DNA of 7,885 nucleotides, taken from an uncultured bacterium (GTDB lineage Bacteria > Bacillota > Clostridia > Lachnospirales > Lachnospiraceae). The position numbers and the translations under genes are program-made. The notes under the pieces were generated by a model. That model ran no database searches and was not told where the DNA came from. It saw nothing but the letters and a program-made list of their open reading frames with translations. Numbering within the stretch: the stretch's first letter is position 1; every line of letters starts with the position of its first letter. Where the stretch lies: positions 1 through 7,885 of the forward strand of contig CALFUE010000029.1 of NCBI GenBank assembly GCA_937916345.1, read 5' to 3'. Below are positions 6,778-7,885 of the stretch, one piece after another.

Positions 6778-7673
6778 ATATGAGTGTTGATTTTCTGGGA
6801 AAGACCTTCAAAAATCCTATAGTTATGGCGTCAGGAACATTCGGCTCGGGTATGGAGTACTCCGGGTTTGTTGATCTGAACAGGCTCGGCGGCATAGTGA
6901 CGAAGGGTGTGTCCATCACTCCCTGGGAAGGAAATGATGCACCCCGTATCGCGGAGACCAGATCGGGCATGCTTAATGCTATAGGACTGCAGAATCCCGG
7001 AGCGGAGGTTTTTGCCGGGAGAGATATTCCTTTTCTCTCGGATTTTGACACCGTAAAGATTGTGAATCTCTGCGGTCATACCGTGGATGAGTATGTGCAG
7101 GTGGCGGAGAGGCTGAACGACGAGCCCGTGGACATGTTTGAGCTGAATATTTCATGCCCCAATGTGAAGGAGGGTGGTATCGGTTTTGGCACTGACCCGG
7201 AGGCTGCGGCCGGCGTGGTGAGCGCCGTAAAAAAAATATCAAAAAAGCCCGTTATCGCGAAACTGTCCCCCAATGTGACGGATATCACCGTGATAGCGAA
7301 GGCTGTGGAGGCAGCGGGAGCGGATGCGGTTTCTCTCATTAATACCATAACCGGAATGAAGATAGATGTGAATAAGAGAAGACCTGTCCTCGCCAATGTC
7401 ACAGGTGGCTTATCCGGTCCGGCCATACATCCCGTGGCGGTTCGCATGTGCTATCAGGTGAGCCGTGCTGTTGATATACCCATAATCGGCGGAGGAGGAG
7501 TGGACGACGCGGAGAGCGCTCTGGAGATGATACTTGCAGGGGCATCTCTTGTATCCATCGGTACAGCGACATTTTCAAGGCCTGACATATGCCTCGGCAT
7601 CATCTCTGACATGGAAACCTTTTTGTTGGTTCACGACTGCATGGATATAAAGGATTTTAAGCTCTTGTTCTAG
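6774..7673 (+). CDS. pyrD: Dihydroorotate dehydrogenase B (NAD+), catalytic subunit
   Basis: The FMN enzyme oxidising dihydroorotate to orotate with PyrK as electron carrier to NAD+. Its class 1B identity rests on the catalytic Cys128 in ELNISCPNVKEGG and the adjacent pyrK. Other conserved parts are PIVMASGTFG (15-24), VTKGVS (42-47), LNAIGLQNPG (67-76, substrate Asn), AKLSPNVTDI (162-171), NTITGMKID (190-198), the FMN-phosphate loop IIGGGGVDDA (237-246) and IGTATF (262-267). The length of 299 residues is close to the usual 300-305. Start: ATG 6774 with GGAGG at 6762-6766 (7-nt spacer). An ATG at 6780 in frame is a possible alternative that would remove only two residues. It overlaps pyrK by 4 nt. 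It is the last gene of the cluster, as pyrE, often next in Lachnospiraceae, does not follow. Confidence 0.96.
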   Translation: MNMSVDFLGKTFKNPIVMASGTFGSGMEYSGFVDLNRLGGIVTKGVSITPWEGNDAPRIAETRSGMLNAIGLQNPGAEVFAGRDIPFLSDFDTVKIVNLCGHTVDEYVQVAERLNDEPVDMFELNISCPNVKEGGIGFGTDPEAAAGVVSAVKKISKKPVIAKLSPNVTDITVIAKAVEAAGADAVSLINTITGMKIDVNKRRPVLANVTGGLSGPAIHPVAVRMCYQVSRAVDIPIIGGGGVDDAESALEMILAGASLVSIGTATFSRPDICLGIISDMETFLLVHDCMDIKDFKLLF

Positions 7674-7679
7674 AATAGT

Positions 7680-7707
7680 AAAAAACCGACCGATCAATAT
7701 CGGTCGG
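7680..7707 (-). terminator. Perfect hairpin with its T-run on the minus strand
   Basis: CCGACCGAT (7686-7694) and ATCGGTCGG (7699-7707) form a perfect 9-bp, GC-rich stem with tetraloop CAAT. On the + strand the stem is followed by AAAAGGGGG, not T. On the - strand it is followed by six T (complement of 7680-7685), which is the form of an intrinsic terminator for leftward transcription. No leftward gene is visible in the remaining 180 bases, so one would have to lie beyond the window. The hairpin may still slow or protect the 3' end of the rightward pyr transcript. Confidence 0.6.
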
Positions 7708-7722
7708 AAAAGGGGGAGAGTT

Positions 7723-7773
7723 ATGAAAATGAAAAAGTTGTTAACTTTTAATCACTCCATGATGCTACTCTAG
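7723..7773 (+). CDS. Possible 16-residue mini-ORF
   Basis: ATG at 7723 follows GGGGGAGAG (7712-7720), a good purine-rich ribosome binding site. The frame encodes MKMKKLLTFNHSMMLL before TAG at 7771-7773. It sits just after the hairpin and before the promoter at 7843. It could be a leader peptide, the remnant of a signal peptide (MKMKKLL), or chance. The codons that follow the TAG stay open for a while but do not look like a protein. It is kept because the ribosome binding site is better than chance would usually give. Confidence 0.3.
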   Translation: MKMKKLLTFNHSMMLL

Positions 7774-7842
7774 CACTCCGATATGAACTTGATGTGTCGA
7801 AATTATGAAATTTTTGTAAATAAAAGGAAAAGTTTCTGTCGT

Positions 7843-7871
7843 TTGACATCTAATCGGCTGCGTGTTAAAAT
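7843..7871 (+). promoter_or_regulatory. Near-consensus sigma-A promoter reading out of the window
   Basis: A perfect -35 TTGACA (7843-7848) and a -10 TAAAAT (7866-7871, five of six) are separated by 17 bp. Transcription would start near 7878 and run rightward, so a gene or operon is expected just beyond the window. The surrounding 100 bases are AT-rich and contain no long ORF, as expected of an intergenic region. Confidence 0.75.
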
Positions 7872-7878
7872 CTAACGA
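7848..7878 (+). repeat. Short direct repeat with 22-bp spacing across the promoter
   Basis: ATCTAATCGG (7848-7857) and ATCTAACGAT (7870-7879) share ATCTAA and begin 22 bp apart, about two helical turns. One copy abuts the -35 box and the other the -10 box. This geometry could suit a dimeric regulator bound on one DNA face, but the repeat is only 6 bp and may be chance. Confidence 0.25.
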
Positions 7879-7885
7879 TATGATG

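Noticed and set aside
6780..6782. Alternative pyrD start at ATG 6780
   Set aside because: It is possible but the 7-nt spacing from GGAGG and the ATGA overlap with pyrK favour 6774.
1..7885. CRISPR arrays, rRNA genes, complete insertion sequences, riboswitches
   Set aside because: No regularly spaced repeats, rRNA-like stretches, transposase domains or recognised riboswitch cores were seen in reading the window.

Overview
The window looks like a chromosomal segment of a Gram-positive anaerobe of the Clostridia, most likely a Lachnospiraceae-type gut bacterium. This is an inference from three things: a pyrC-pyrF-pyrK-pyrD cluster with the long form of PyrF and the NAD-linked (class 1B, PyrK-dependent) dihydroorotate dehydrogenase, AGGAG-type ribosome binding sites, and lipoproteins with clostridial-style signal peptides. 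Base composition is roughly balanced in the coding part and AT-rich at both ends. All supported genes are on the + strand.

Left part (1-2241): the window opens inside a Lys/Gln-rich open frame of unknown identity (1-273). It runs out of frame into the remains of a carbohydrate-esterase-family-2-like SGNH hydrolase (221-1000). The catalytic GDS block of the hydrolase lies upstream of the first ATG of its frame, and a TAA (218-220) closes the frame just before it, so the gene appears 5'-broken. Overlapping its end by 7 nt is a lipoprotein with a DUF4015-type TIM-barrel glycoside-hydrolase-like domain on an acidic, partly repeated linker. Together the two suggest cell-surface or extracellular polysaccharide processing.

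Middle (2242-2809): a textbook promoter (TTGCAA-17-TATAAT) drives tRNA-Gly(CCC). With no visible terminator the transcript seems to run on into a small, cysteine-free protein of unknown function, which is followed by a strong hairpin.

Right part (2810-7673): a TPR-repeat lipoprotein gene with no recognisable Shine-Dalgarno sequence is followed 11 nt later by pyrC, then pyrF, pyrK and pyrD, joined by ATGA overlaps or a 1-nt gap. These four carry steps 3, 4 and 6 of de novo UMP synthesis: PyrC makes dihydroorotate, PyrD with PyrK oxidises it to orotate using NAD+, and PyrF decarboxylates OMP to UMP. pyrE, pyrB, carAB and pyrR are not in the window, and no PyrR-type attenuator is visible before pyrC.

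Right end (7674-7885): an AT-rich intergenic stretch without a long gene. It holds a perfect hairpin whose T-run is on the minus strand, a 16-codon mini-ORF with a good ribosome binding site, and a near-consensus promoter (TTGACA-17-TAAAAT) pointing out of the window. I found no clearly novel system. The most unusual points are the broken esterase junction, the tRNA/small-protein transcript, and the organisation of the right-hand intergenic region.
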